From Clostridium amylolyticum (GTDB lineage: Bacteria > Bacillota > Clostridia > Clostridiales > Clostridiaceae): DNA of 64,000 nt. Of the stretch, positions 25,306-33,476 are shown one piece after another (the stretch's first letter is position 1; the number at the start of each line of letters is the position of its first letter). The notes beneath the pieces are model-generated. The model saw only the letters and a program-made list of their open reading frames with translations. It did not search any database and was not told the origin of the DNA. The stretch spans positions 496,001 through 560,000 of the forward strand of contig NZ_FQZO01000002.1 in NCBI RefSeq assembly GCF_900142075.1. The letters are read 5' to 3'. The translations under genes were made by a program, and so were the position numbers.

Positions 25306-26384
25306 TTTATTCTCTCCCATTTGGATTGAATTTTTGGATTTTCATTATCTCTTATATCTATATTGGCTATCCATTTATAAGTTTTAGGCCACATTTTAAA
25401 TATTCTAGTTGCAAAATAAATGAATCTAAGTATGATTCTCTTCTCATTTGGAATCCATCCTCTATTTGGGATTGCTATTATTCTGATAAGTTTTTCTTTA
25501 CAATATAGGCTATACATACCTTCTATTATACCAACTGACTTATCTCCACTTATAATAAAACTACCTTCTATCTTTTCCCCATCTTCTATATATCTTATAT
25601 CTTTAATTGAAGGTGAAAACTTTACATTAACCCCTCCTCTTTTACCATCTAATTTCATACTTTTTATATAATAATCATCTTTAACACTTTCTAATTTATA
25701 CTCAACGCCATTTCTACTAATACATCTATTATTTTCAACTTTCATTCCTTCTATAAAGCTATTTGTAGCTTTATTCCATTCACAAATAACAGATTCCTTT
25801 GAATACCGTGCAAAATACATTTTAGAGCCATCCATTCTTATAAATTTATCTAAGTTATGAATTTTATCTTCAATTTGTATATTAACGTCTGTATTCTTCT
25901 GTCTTATAAAATAGAATCCATATAAAAAAAATACAGGTAATGATACAGGATTAACTGATGAAACACCAACTGGAGCTAAAAGACTAAATGGATTTATCTT
26001 CTTACTATCATGTTCCTTTATTTTTAGTACTATTCTTCTTTCTAATTTATCTATGAATATTAACTCTAAATCCACCCCATGTTCATCAATAATAAATCTA
26101 TTTTTCTCCATATTTAAATATATAAAATCTCCTAACCCTTTTCCAGCAACTTCAATCTTATCTTTTTCATCTCTAGGTAACTTTTTCTCCTGATAAACAT
26201 CAACATACCCATCATTTCTATAACCTAATATCCTTAATCCTAATCCAAATTCCTTATTATTTATAGATTGAGGTTCAAACCCTTTATACACTTTATCTGG
26301 ATCTTTTTCAATGTTTATTAATGCAAGACTTTCCATCTCAGATATTTCTAAGTTAAATGGTGAATAAATAATATTATTGTCCAT
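25290..26384 (-). CDS. Hypothetical protein downstream of a MarR regulator
   Basis: I do not recognise this 364-residue protein. The frame opens at 26435, but AATAGGGGTGAGGGA stands before the ATG at 26384, 13 bases after the marR stop. It is strand-rich with one hydrophobic stretch (about 145-175, FSLLAPVGVSSVNPVSLPVF) and a C-terminal aromatic patch, but no clear signal peptide. It may be a membrane-associated scaffold or lipid-binding protein. The gene forms an operon with the MarR repressor and so is likely induced by the regulator's ligand. It overlaps the start of the broken AAA-ATPase by 16 bases, suggesting its 3' neighbour was replaced. Confidence 0.6.
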   Translation of the reverse strand: MDNNIIYSPFNLEISEMESLALINIEKDPDKVYKGFEPQSINNKEFGLGLRILGYRNDGYVDVYQEKKLPRDEKDKIEVAGKGLGDFIYLNMEKNRFIIDEHGVDLELIFIDKLERRIVLKIKEHDSKKINPFSLLAPVGVSSVNPVSLPVFFLYGFYFIRQKNTDVNIQIEDKIHNLDKFIRMDGSKMYFARYSKESVICEWNKATNSFIEGMKVENNRCISRNGVEYKLESVKDDYYIKSMKLDGKRGGVNVKFSPSIKDIRYIEDGEKIEGSFIISGDKSVGIIEGMYSLYCKEKLIRIIAIPNRGWIPNEKRIILRFIYFATRIFKMWPKTYKWIANIDIRDNENPKIQSKWERIKYRNR

Positions 26385-26397
26385 TCCCTCACCCCTA

Positions 26398-26832
26398 TTA
26401 TTTATAATTTTCTGCTTCTTTAATAAGCAATTCAATAGACTCAGCCATATTATTAAGGTGCTGTGAATCTACATTTCTAAACAATCTATCTAAAAACTCA
26501 TTTCCTTGTTTTTCTGTTGTTTCTAAATACCTCATACATTTTTCAGTTATCTGAACCATAATAGCTCTACCATCATCTAAAGATTTCTTTGTTATAATAA
26601 ATCCTTTTTTCTCTAAAGATGATATCATTTGCTTTACATTCTGTCTTGTACTACCAGTAAACTTCGCTATCTCTTTGATGGTTGGGTTCTTATTCTCCAT
26701 ATTTAGAATCATAATAATCAAAAACCATTGTTTAATAGTAAGTTCCTCTAAAGTATTATCACCTAGTGTTTGTAGCCTATTGGCCAGCAATAAAATCCCC
26801 CCAAAAATAAATTGTTCCTTTAATTTTCTCAT
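26398..26832 (-). CDS. MarR-family transcriptional regulator
   Basis: Winged-helix regulator of 144 residues. The core reads LTIKQWFLIIMILNMEN, then PTIKEIAKFTGSTRQNVKQM (recognition helix), LEKKGFIITKKSLDDGRAIM (wing with the DDGR motif). Translation probably starts at the ATG at 26832, which is preceded by GAGGTG at 9 bases, rather than at 26853. The 22-base perfect palindrome at 26853-26874 overlaps its transcription start, so it represses itself and the downstream hypothetical gene. Confidence 0.9.
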   Translation of the reverse strand: MRKLKEQFIFGGILLLANRLQTLGDNTLEELTIKQWFLIIMILNMENKNPTIKEIAKFTGSTRQNVKQMISSLEKKGFIITKKSLDDGRAIMVQITEKCMRYLETTEKQGNEFLDRLFRNVDSQHLNNMAESIELLIKEAENYK

Positions 26833-26852
26833 CTCATCTATCACCTCATGCA

Positions 26853-26874
26853 TTTAGGCAATATATTGCCTAAA
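26853..26874. promoter_or_regulatory. MarR operator palindrome
   Basis: TTTAGGCAATA followed by TATTGCCTAAA, a perfect 22-base palindrome just downstream of the -10 of the marR promoter, the normal place for an autorepressor site. Confidence 0.8.
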
Positions 26875-26877
26875 TAA

Positions 26878-26906
26878 ATCATAGCAACTTTGTCACAAAA
26901 TTGCAA
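26878..26906 (-). promoter_or_regulatory. Promoter of the marR operon
   Basis: On minus: TTGCAA (26901-26906), a 17-base spacer and TATGAT (26878-26883). Transcription would start within the operator. Confidence 0.7.
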
Positions 26907-27094
26907 TATTCCAATTTTGTCTTTTACAATAATCCTCTGATGTTATCTCTAAAAATGCAAAGTCTTTTCGCACTAGATTATCATACTTGAAAATCACATT
27001 AACATTTATTTGAACTCTTTGAAACATAATATATTTTGTAAATATTCACTACTAAACTTATAATAGTTAATTACATATAATATGGTGTTTTATA

Positions 27095-27168
27095 TATAAA
27101 AACAGCCTTAGACAAGTTATATCAATGCCTAAGGCTAAAAATCCCCGTTACTTATGATACGGTTCCCC
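27095..27168 (-). other. rlmH 3' end: attachment core D and terminator
   Basis: The last codons of rlmH (GAACCGTATCATAAGTAA at 27148-27165) are followed on minus by a terminator hairpin, AGCCTTAGGCATTGA with TGTCTAAGGCT then GTTTTT. Core plus hairpin are repeated at 11962-12035 and 13464-13537. The rlmH 3' end is the known insertion site of staphylococcal SCC elements. Confidence 0.8.
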
Positions 27169-27627
27169 TCCAATAATCCTAAATCCCCTATAAATCTGCT
27201 CCAGTAGCATGACTCTGAATAGTTGGTGGGGGAAGGTCATTTTTGAGAAGCAGAGTTTATAATTTGCTCTGTTTATTATTTCCTGGGAAAGTCCTAGGGA
27301 GCCTCCTATTACGAAGGTGAAGTTGCTTATGCCTCTGGTGTTGGAATCTTGTATGAAGGAAGCAAATTCTTCTGAGGAGAGCATCTTTCCTTTTAGGTCT
27401 AATGCTATAACAAAGGAATTATCCTTGATGGCCTTTAGTATGGCCTGGCCTTCCTTTTCTTTAATTTGCTGTTCTTCTTTTGGCGATGCATTGTCTGGTG
27501 TTTTCTCATCATTTAACTCTATGATGTCTAGCTTGCAGTACCTTTGAAGCCTTTTGCTGTATTCCTCCACTGCTTGTTTTAGGTATTTTTCTTTAAGCTT
27601 TCCTACAGATATTATTGTTATGTTCAA
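27148..27627 (-). CDS. rlmH: 23S rRNA (pseudouridine1915-N3)-methyltransferase RlmH
   Basis: SPOUT-fold methyltransferase of 159 residues, the normal length, that modifies 23S rRNA helix 69 in assembled ribosomes. It begins MNITIISVGKLKEKYLKQAV, has the SAM-binding knot FVIGGSLGLSQEI and SKMTFPHQLFRVMLLEQIYR, and ends RIIGGEPYHK. The ending is the conserved segment whose DNA serves as the SCC attachment site in staphylococci. The gene is intact, with the suspected cassettes directly downstream. Confidence 0.97.
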   Translation of the reverse strand: MNITIISVGKLKEKYLKQAVEEYSKRLQRYCKLDIIELNDEKTPDNASPKEEQQIKEKEGQAILKAIKDNSFVIALDLKGKMLSSEEFASFIQDSNTRGISNFTFVIGGSLGLSQEIINRANYKLCFSKMTFPHQLFRVMLLEQIYRGFRIIGGEPYHK

Positions 27628-27638
27628 AATTATCTCCC

Positions 27639-27995
27639 CTAACTTTCTTCTATGTCTGCTTTTTCTGATTTCTTTAGACCTTTAAATACTAAGTTATAAG
27701 AATGATCTATAAGATAAATAATTTTTTCATCCTCTAGTGTCCCGTCTATTTCTATAGTATTCCAATGTTCTTTATTAAGATGATATCCAGGTTTAATACA
27801 AGTATAATCCCGTCTTAAGTCTTGAGCCATAAAAGGATCGCACTTTAAGCTCACTGATAAGGAAGGGGATTTTATATTGGTTAATGCAAACATTTTAGAA
27901 CCAACCTTAAACACCAAGGTTTCCTCATCAAAAGGAAAATTCTCCGTAACCCCTTTTTTCTTTAAACAATACTTTCTTAACATCTCTAAATCCAT
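27639..27995 (-). CDS. MmcQ/YjbR-family protein
   Basis: Small protein of 118 residues, the YjbR fold (CyaY-like, double-wing DNA-binding). It starts MDLEMLRKYCLKKKGVTENF and carries FKVGSKMFALTNI, LKCDPFMAQDLRRDY and PGYHLNKEHWNTIEIDG, all typical of this family. The exact role is not established. It lies 11 bases before rlmH on the same strand and 11 bases after the MGMT-like gene, so the three probably form one transcript. Confidence 0.88.
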   Translation of the reverse strand: MDLEMLRKYCLKKKGVTENFPFDEETLVFKVGSKMFALTNIKSPSLSVSLKCDPFMAQDLRRDYTCIKPGYHLNKEHWNTIEIDGTLEDEKIIYLIDHSYNLVFKGLKKSEKADIEES

Positions 27996-28006
27996 AAAAA
28001 CCCTCC

Positions 28007-28318
28007 TTAATTATTTTTCCACAAACACCTTTCCATATCTATACATCCATTTTCTTTAAAGATAACTCCTTCTGAAAGAAGTATATCTCTTTGAATTTCA
28101 GGAGAACCAAAGGCATAGGAAGGCGCCATTTCGCCTTGTTTATTAACTACTCTATAGCAAGGCAAATTAAGATGCCCTGGTGAAGCTTTCATAGCCCAGC
28201 CCACTATCCTTGCACTCCTTGGCTCACCCATCATACAAGCTATTTGCCCATATGTAGCAACCTTTCCCTTTGGTATCTTAGCCACTATATCATAAACTCT
28301 CTCATAAAAATCCTTCAA
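28007..28318 (-). CDS. MGMT-family DNA alkyltransferase-like protein
   Basis: Protein of 103 residues with only the C-terminal DNA-binding and active-site domain of O6-methylguanine-DNA methyltransferase. It has IPKGKVATYGQIA, then SARIVGWAMKASPGHLNLPC and YRVVNKQGEM. The active-site Cys of PCHRV is kept (PCYRV) rather than replaced by Trp as in many Atl proteins, so transfer activity is possible. AAAGGTGG precedes a TTG at 28318, which I take as the start. The first gene of a likely three-gene unit ending in rlmH. Confidence 0.88.
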   Translation of the reverse strand: MKDFYERVYDIVAKIPKGKVATYGQIACMMGEPRSARIVGWAMKASPGHLNLPCYRVVNKQGEMAPSYAFGSPEIQRDILLSEGVIFKENGCIDMERCLWKNN

Positions 28319-28343
28319 TCCTAATACCACCTTTCTAATTGGG

Positions 28344-28549
28344 AATTTAGAATTTAGAATTGAAAATGAAGGAGGAAACTCACAGAGTTTCTAAAAATAT
28401 ATTTCTTAGAAATTCCTAAAGGAATTCCCTATATCATTCCACATTCTAAAGTTTTTCTGACTCTTTTTCAGAAAAACTATCCTCCATTCTAAATTCTAAA
28501 TTCTCAATTTTAAATTATTTTCCCCATTCTAAATTCTCAATTTTAAATT
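28344..28549. repeat. MITE-like dispersed repeat, full copy
   Basis: About 206 bases with inverted ends: AATTTAGAATTTAGAATTGA at left, and CTAAATTCTAAATTCTCAAT near the right. Inside are GAAGGAGGAAACTCACAGAG and a hairpin AGTTTTTCTGACTCTTTTTC with its partner. Parts recur at 37865-37975, 48440-48467, 51703-51924, 52029-52112 and 53640-53790. No open reading frame. Confidence 0.7.
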
Positions 28550-28587
28550 ACTCTTTACTCTCTTCTTAAGTTTATATATACTACTAA

Positions 28588-28602
28588 TGATAACAATTAT
28601 CA
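28588..28602. promoter_or_regulatory. Fur-box-like palindrome
   Basis: TGATAACAATTATCA matches the 7-1-7 Fur box (TGATAATNATTATCA) at all but one position. It lies 156 bases before dusA and about 270 before the MGMT-like gene; no clear promoter hexamers fix its target. Confidence 0.45.
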
Positions 28603-28757
28603 GTATATCAAGTGATTCTTGATTTTTAAATTTATTATAAATTAACCTAATTTTAAATGCAAAGAATCTTAATTGGGTATATTAAAATTAACAGCTTTAA
28701 CTTAATAAAGATAGAGAAATATTTAAATAAAAAATAATGGAATAAGGATGTTAATGA

Positions 28758-29822
28758 ATGAAACATATTGTAGTAAATCATAACGAATTTGATGATACAA
28801 AATTTAATACTCATAAGGTAAGTATAGCACCTATGGTGGATGTCACAGATAAACACTTTAGATATTTTTGCAGACTTCTCACTAAAAGAGCCCTTCTTTA
28901 TACGGAGATGATCACCTGTGAAAGTATTATTCATGGTGATGAGGAAAAAATATTGGGTTTTAATGATATAGAGCATCCTGTAGCACTTCAATTGGCAGCC
29001 AGTTCTCCAGAGCAGATAAGAAAAGCTATGGAGAAATTAAAGTATTGGGATTTTGATGAGATTAATTTAAATGCTGGCTGTCCTTCTGATAGAGTGTCCG
29101 GAAACCTTATGGGTGCTTGCTTGATGGCATATCCCGAACTGGTAAGGGATATGCTCTTAACCATAAAAGAATATACAGATAAGCCTGTAACTATTAAACA
29201 TAGAATTGGAATTGACGGGAAGAACATACTTCCAGATACTTTTAATAGAATTCTTTTAGATAGTTATGAGGATATGGTAAATTTTATAAATATAGTAAGG
29301 GAAGCTAAACCCTATCGTTATACTATCCATGCCAGAATAGGTATATTAGAAGGGTTAAGTCCTAAGGAAAATAGGGAAATACCTCCTTTAAGGTATGAGG
29401 AAGTGTATAGGTTAAAAAAAGAATATCCTGAACTAAACATAGAAATCAATGGAGGCATTAAAACCATAGAGGAAATTAAAGGTCACCTGGAAAAAGTTGA
29501 TGCTGTTATGATTGGAAGGGTAGCCAGGGATAACCCCATGCTATTAAGAGAATTGGATAGCATCTATGACCAAGAAAATCTTCACAAAATAACTAGAAAA
29601 GAAATAATTGAAGATTACATTCCTTATACAGAGTCTTGCGAAAAAAATGGAGAAAATGCTTACTATGCTATAAGGCATATGGACGGACTTTTTTCAGGTA
29701 AAAGGGGCAGTAAGCAGTGGAAGCAGATTTTGAACACTCCTGCTTCACATAACATAAAAGCATCAGAGCTTTTACGCATTGCATTAAAAGAACTTCCACA
29801 AGATACGCTTAATGAAGAGTAA
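28758..29822 (+). CDS. dusA: tRNA-dihydrouridine synthase, DusA type
   Basis: FMN- and NADPH-dependent reductase of uridines in the tRNA D-loop, 354 residues. It has the FMN motif SIAPMVDVTDKHFRYF, catalytic Cys in NLNAGCPSDRVSGNLMGACL, KHRIGID, HARIGILEGLSPKENRE with the DusA insertion, INGGIK and VMIGRVARDNP. The HARxxxLxGLSPKxNR block separates DusA from DusB/DusC. It is monocistronic and ends at the hairpin at 29839-29873. The ATG has weak RBS support (GGATGTTA) but no better start exists. Confidence 0.93.
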   Translation: MKHIVVNHNEFDDTKFNTHKVSIAPMVDVTDKHFRYFCRLLTKRALLYTEMITCESIIHGDEEKILGFNDIEHPVALQLAASSPEQIRKAMEKLKYWDFDEINLNAGCPSDRVSGNLMGACLMAYPELVRDMLLTIKEYTDKPVTIKHRIGIDGKNILPDTFNRILLDSYEDMVNFINIVREAKPYRYTIHARIGILEGLSPKENREIPPLRYEEVYRLKKEYPELNIEINGGIKTIEEIKGHLEKVDAVMIGRVARDNPMLLRELDSIYDQENLHKITRKEIIEDYIPYTESCEKNGENAYYAIRHMDGLFSGKRGSKQWKQILNTPASHNIKASELLRIALKELPQDTLNEE

Positions 29823-29838
29823 TGTTTTTTCAAAACAC

Positions 29839-29873
29839 AAAACACACTGTGAATTACAAAACAGTGTGTTTCT
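29839..29873. terminator. Bidirectional terminator between dusA and the DUF4177 gene
   Basis: AAACACACTGT pairs with ACAGTGTGTTT around a 9-base loop. It serves both converging genes. Confidence 0.75.
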
Positions 29874-29891
29874 CACTAAATATGTAAATTA

Positions 29892-30086
29892 TTATTCATT
29901 CTTTTCTAAAATAATTGTTGCTTCATTTCCATCTACGGATGAAAAAACCGCACCGCCGCTTCCCTTTATATTTGTTATAATATTAAATACTCTCCAGCCT
30001 TCTTTTGCATGATCATTTAATGTATCTTCTAGTTCCTCTGCGCTACTTAAATCGAATCTCCATTTAAAAACTTTATATTTATACAT
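29892..30086 (-). CDS. DUF4177 small protein
   Basis: A 64-residue protein beginning MYKYKVFKWRFDLSS, with the EELEDTLNDHAKEGWRVFNI core and an ending strand ATIILEK. This is the DUF4177 pattern (Y-K...LN..a.eGW.l). Function is unknown. RBS AGGAGGAAATAA is strong. It lies alone between two terminators, converging on dusA. Confidence 0.8.
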   Translation of the reverse strand: MYKYKVFKWRFDLSSAEELEDTLNDHAKEGWRVFNIITNIKGSGGAVFSSVDGNEATIILEKNE

Positions 30087-30118
30087 TTATTTCCTCCTAA
30101 CTCTAATTAATAGAAAAA

Positions 30119-30155
30119 CAGGACTTAGTTACACCAAAAAAGGTTTCCTAAGTCC
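30119..30155 (-). terminator. Terminator of the SEC-C protein gene
   Basis: On minus, GGACTTAG pairs with CTAAGTCC around a loop of about 19 bases, followed by TGTTTTT. Confidence 0.65.
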
Positions 30156-30167
30156 ATTAATTCAATT

Positions 30168-30671
30168 TTATGCATTCTTACCGCAACACTTTTTATATTT
30201 TTTGCCGCTGCCACATGTACAAGGGTCGTTTCTACCTATCTTGTTTTCGTTAACTACGGTTTTTGAATCTTTATATGCTCTTTGAATTTCTTTTCTTTTT
30301 TCCTTTGAGAATATACCTTCCCATTGTGGAAGATTATATAGATATTCTGCCTTGGCATCTAGCATGTTAAAATATAGCTTTTCATAGTCAAGGTCAAAGC
30401 TTATTTCTGTATCCGCTTCTACTTTTTCTAAATCCATGGGCTCTTTAAGGCTGTCATTGATGCCGTCTACAAATCCCATAACAAATTCAATTGTAGTTTT
30501 AAACTCTGCTGATAGTTCGTTAATAGTAGCCTTTCTTATCTTTCCATGTTCAGCAAGAAGACTAGAATATATCTTTTCTTCCATTTCGCTATACTCATTC
30601 CAAAAAGCATCTTCTCCCTTATGCTTAACATAATCCACTACCATTTCGGTCCATTGCTTATATAAACTCAT
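30168..30671 (-). CDS. SEC-C metal-binding motif protein
   Basis: A 167-residue protein whose C-terminus is the SEC-C zinc motif GRNDPCTCGSGKKYKKCCG, as at the end of SecA. The helical N-terminal part (about 1-135) matches no domain I know, though similar clostridial proteins have the same FVDGINDSL-like segment. The zinc motif binds ribosomes or SecB in other settings; here the partner is unknown. RBS: AGGAGAAGGAAAA. Monocistronic. Confidence 0.8.
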   Translation of the reverse strand: MSLYKQWTEMVVDYVKHKGEDAFWNEYSEMEEKIYSSLLAEHGKIRKATINELSAEFKTTIEFVMGFVDGINDSLKEPMDLEKVEADTEISFDLDYEKLYFNMLDAKAEYLYNLPQWEGIFSKEKRKEIQRAYKDSKTVVNENKIGRNDPCTCGSGKKYKKCCGKNA

Positions 30672-30753
30672 TTTTCCTTCTCCTCTTTCAGTTAGTATAT
30701 AAGTTGAATTTATATTCTACTCACCTTATTAAGGTGAAATAATAATAACTATT

Positions 30754-30927
30754 TTACTCTGTCTTTACAGAATTTTCAAGGCAGTAAACCGCTTTACTGC
30801 TACAATAGCTGCAAATACATGTTTCTTCTGATTTTTTAAGTTCAGGCCAAATTTCATATTCCACTAAAAAATCATCAAAAGCCATATCTAAATGTTCTTC
30901 ACAACAGCAAATACATTGTTTTTCCAT
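30754..30927 (-). CDS. CxxH/CxxC small cysteine-rich protein
   Basis: A 57-residue protein with MEKQCICCCEEHLDMAFDDF, then WPELKKSEETCICSYCSSKAVYCL in its second half. The paired cysteine motifs suggest zinc binding. Length, Cys layout and position next to walJ match the small CxxH/CxxC family near walJ/rlmH in bacilli. RBS CGAGG 7-9 bases upstream. It lies 20 bases after the walJ stop, so it is probably the last gene of the murA-walJ transcript. A small palindrome TCACCTTATTAAGGTGA at 30721-30737 may end it. Function unknown. Confidence 0.7.
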   Translation of the reverse strand: MEKQCICCCEEHLDMAFDDFLVEYEIWPELKKSEETCICSYCSSKAVYCLENSVKTE

Positions 30928-30947
30928 GAAATAACCTCGATTCTAAA

Positions 30948-31754
30948 CTAAAATTCAATATAGCTGCTAGGCTTTTTCCTGTCTGCCAATGAAAGAACCA
31001 TGTCCTTTTCTATATTGACCTTATTTTCATTAAGCACGTTTATAACTGTTTGATATGCAAGCTCAGGATAATTGTTGGTATTGCTTAAGTGGCCTAAAAT
31101 TACCTTTCTTGCCTTACTTTCATCATTTATTCCCACTAATGCTTCACCACAAGCATCATTGGAAAGGTGACCTATTTCACTTAATACCCTTCTTTTTAAA
31201 GGATATGGATAAGGTCCATACTTTAACATCTGTACATCATGGTTGCTTTCTAAAAGTATTACATCAGAATCTTTTATATTATATTTTACCTCTTCTGTAA
31301 AAGTCCCCAAATCTGTAGCTACACTCACCTTTTTACCCTTAGAGTTTAAAGTATAGCCCATGGGACCCGCTGCATCATGAGGTATATTAAAACTCACCAC
31401 ATCTATGTCTTTAATAGTGGTTACGCTTCTCTTTTCTATAATCTTTATGTTATGATCTTTCACTTTCCCAATACAATGGGCCATAGCCTTCCAAGTAGCT
31501 TCATTGGTATAAATGGGAATATCATACTTTCTAGATAAAACTCCTACTCCTTTAATATGATCTGAATGCTCATGAGTTATAAAAATAGCATCTATCATGG
31601 TAGGATTTTCATCAATTTCCTTTAAAGCCGCCTCTATGCTCTTTCCAGGCAGCCCAGCATCAATAAGTATTCTAGTGTTTTCATTAGCCACAAAAATACT
31701 ATTGCCGCTGCTTCCGCTATATAGCGAACAAAATATCATCTGTTTTTCCCCCAT
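30948..31754 (-). CDS. walJ: MBL-fold hydrolase WalJ (YycJ)
   Basis: Metallo-beta-lactamase-fold protein of about 268 residues. It has SLYSGSSGNSIFV, the metal motif THEHSDHIKGV, DAAGPMGYTLNSKG, SNHD and LGHLSNTNN. This is the YycJ/WalJ pattern; in bacilli it links cell-wall work and DNA replication. The start may be ATG at 31754, next to the murA stop, or the ATG at 31739 preceded by GGGGGA. It follows murA directly and is cotranscribed. Confidence 0.92.
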   Translation of the reverse strand: MGEKQMIFCSLYSGSSGNSIFVANENTRILIDAGLPGKSIEAALKEIDENPTMIDAIFITHEHSDHIKGVGVLSRKYDIPIYTNEATWKAMAHCIGKVKDHNIKIIEKRSVTTIKDIDVVSFNIPHDAAGPMGYTLNSKGKKVSVATDLGTFTEEVKYNIKDSDVILLESNHDVQMLKYGPYPYPLKRRVLSEIGHLSNDACGEALVGINDESKARKVILGHLSNTNNYPELAYQTVINVLNENKVNIEKDMVLSLADRKKPSSYIEF

Positions 31755-33011
31755 TTAATCATCTATTCTATGTATATCTGCGCCTAATTTTTTAAATTTG
31801 TCTTCTATATGAGGGTAACCTCTGTCTATATGTTCAATATTATATATTTCAGTTTCACCTTCAGCTATTAATCCTGCAATAACCATAGCAGCACCTGCTC
31901 TTAAGTCTGTGGCTTTTACCACTGCTCCTGTAAGTTTATCTACCCCTTCAAGAATAGCAGTTCTACCTTCTACTTTGGCAGAGGCCCCCATCTTCTTAAG
32001 CTCATCTAAATGCTTAAATCTACTTTCCCAAATGCTTTCAGTAATGATACTTCTGCCTGATGCAACGCATAGCATAGCTGACATGGGCTGCTGAACATCT
32101 GTAGGAAATCCTGGATAAGGTGTAGTTTTAATATTTACCCCTTTTAACTTTCCAGTGGACTTTATAGTGATGCTGTCATCACCTTCATCTACAGTAACTC
32201 CTGCTTCTATAAGCTTAGCTGAAATAGATTCCAAGTGTTTTGGAATAACATTTGTTAGTGTTACCTCTCCGCCACAAGCTGCTGCAGCGATCATAAAGGT
32301 ACCAGCTTCAATTTGATCTGGAATAACGCTATAATTACATCCCTTTAAGGATTTAACTCCTCTTACTTTTATAACATCAGTACCTGCTCCTTTTATATCC
32401 GCTCCCATGGTGTTTAAAAAGTTTGCCACATCCACCACATGAGGTTCCTTTGCCACGTTTTCTAAGGTGGTTACTCCTTCTGCCATAGTTGCAGCCATCA
32501 TAACGTTAATGGTAGCTCCTACACTCACTACATCAAAAAATATATTAGCACCTATTAAACGCTCAGCCTTTAAAATAACAGCTCCATGTTCTATATTCAC
32601 CTTTGCACCTAAAGCTTCAAAGCCTTTTATATGTTGATCTATAGGCCTTACTCCTATGGGGCAGCCCCCTGGTAAGTCTACCTTTGCTTGTTTAAATCTT
32701 GCGAGTAAAGCTCCATCTAAATAATAAGACGCTCTCATCTTTCTTACATCTTCAGTACAAGCAGTAGTATTAGTTAAATTTCTACTATCTATCTCTATAG
32801 TATTCTTACCAACTTTTACCTCTGCTCCTAGTTCAGATATTATTCTTTCTAAGCAGTTTACATCTTCTATGTCAGGAATATTTTCAATTACACATTTACC
32901 TTCACTGGCCATTATAGTTGCAGGCAATATTGCCACAGCAGCATTTTTTGCTCCGTTAATATCTATATCACCATAAAGTGGTTGGCCTCCATTAATAACT
33001 AATCTCTCCAT
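31755..33011 (-). CDS. murA: UDP-N-acetylglucosamine 1-carboxyvinyltransferase MurA
   Basis: First committed step of peptidoglycan synthesis: adds enolpyruvate to UDP-GlcNAc. 418 residues from the ATG at 33011, which follows AAGGGTGA; the GTG at 33020 lies inside that RBS. It begins MERLVINGGQPLYGDIDING, with KNAAVAILPA, and the active-site loop DLPGGCPIGVRPIDQHIKGF keeps the Cys that fosfomycin alkylates. GFPTDVQQPMSAML and DLRAGAAMVIAGL are intact. Firmicutes often have two copies; this looks like a functional one. First gene of murA-walJ-CxxH. Confidence 0.95.
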   Translation of the reverse strand: MERLVINGGQPLYGDIDINGAKNAAVAILPATIMASEGKCVIENIPDIEDVNCLERIISELGAEVKVGKNTIEIDSRNLTNTTACTEDVRKMRASYYLDGALLARFKQAKVDLPGGCPIGVRPIDQHIKGFEALGAKVNIEHGAVILKAERLIGANIFFDVVSVGATINVMMAATMAEGVTTLENVAKEPHVVDVANFLNTMGADIKGAGTDVIKVRGVKSLKGCNYSVIPDQIEAGTFMIAAAACGGEVTLTNVIPKHLESISAKLIEAGVTVDEGDDSITIKSTGKLKGVNIKTTPYPGFPTDVQQPMSAMLCVASGRSIITESIWESRFKHLDELKKMGASAKVEGRTAILEGVDKLTGAVVKATDLRAGAAMVIAGLIAEGETEIYNIEHIDRGYPHIEDKFKKLGADIHRIDD

Positions 33012-33428
33012 ATTTTTCACCCTTGCTCAAATTTTTATTATATATTTCAAATTCTCAAATTCAAAGTAAAAATCTTCAGTCATATTCATTTAATTTCCAT
33101 TTATGTTTTGTTAAAAATATTATGCCTATTTTTTAAGTTTAAATAAGGCTTAATTCAGTTAAAACATGTCCAAAATAATTAAAATTTAACAACTTATTAC
33201 TTTAAAAAATATTTTTTTTGGACAATCTCATAAGTTTTATTATAACATATTAATCCTAGGTGTTTGCAATGTTTTTTTAAGTATATTATGTTAAATCTAT
33301 CAAGTATATATTACGAAATCAGTATTTCCAAATGTAATAATTAACAAATCCGTAATAAATTCTAATTTATATGATTTAAAGGTTTACTTTTTTATTAAAG
33401 AAAATTAAAAAGTACAAGCTATAAATAA
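33012..33428. other. AT-rich intergenic region upstream of murA
   Basis: About 415 bases with no coding signal on either strand. It must hold the murA promoter, but no hexamer pair stands out from the AT-rich background. Confidence 0.5.
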
Positions 33429-33464
33429 CAAAAAATGACCACTTTAATTTAAGTGGTCATCTTT
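33429..33464 (-). terminator. Terminator of the DUF1540 gene
   Basis: ATGACCACTT pairs with AAGTGGTCAT around a short loop, with a run of T on the minus strand. Confidence 0.8.
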
Positions 33465-33476
33465 TGTAAAGTAACT

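Noticed and set aside
30721..30737. Palindrome TCACCTTATTAAGGTGA as an operator
   Set aside because: It is at the 3' end of the CxxH/CxxC gene, far from any promoter I can see, so it is more likely a weak transcript end.
31055..31300. His-rich + strand frame of 81 codons
   Set aside because: Complementary shadow of walJ; the His content arises from the opposite strand's codons.
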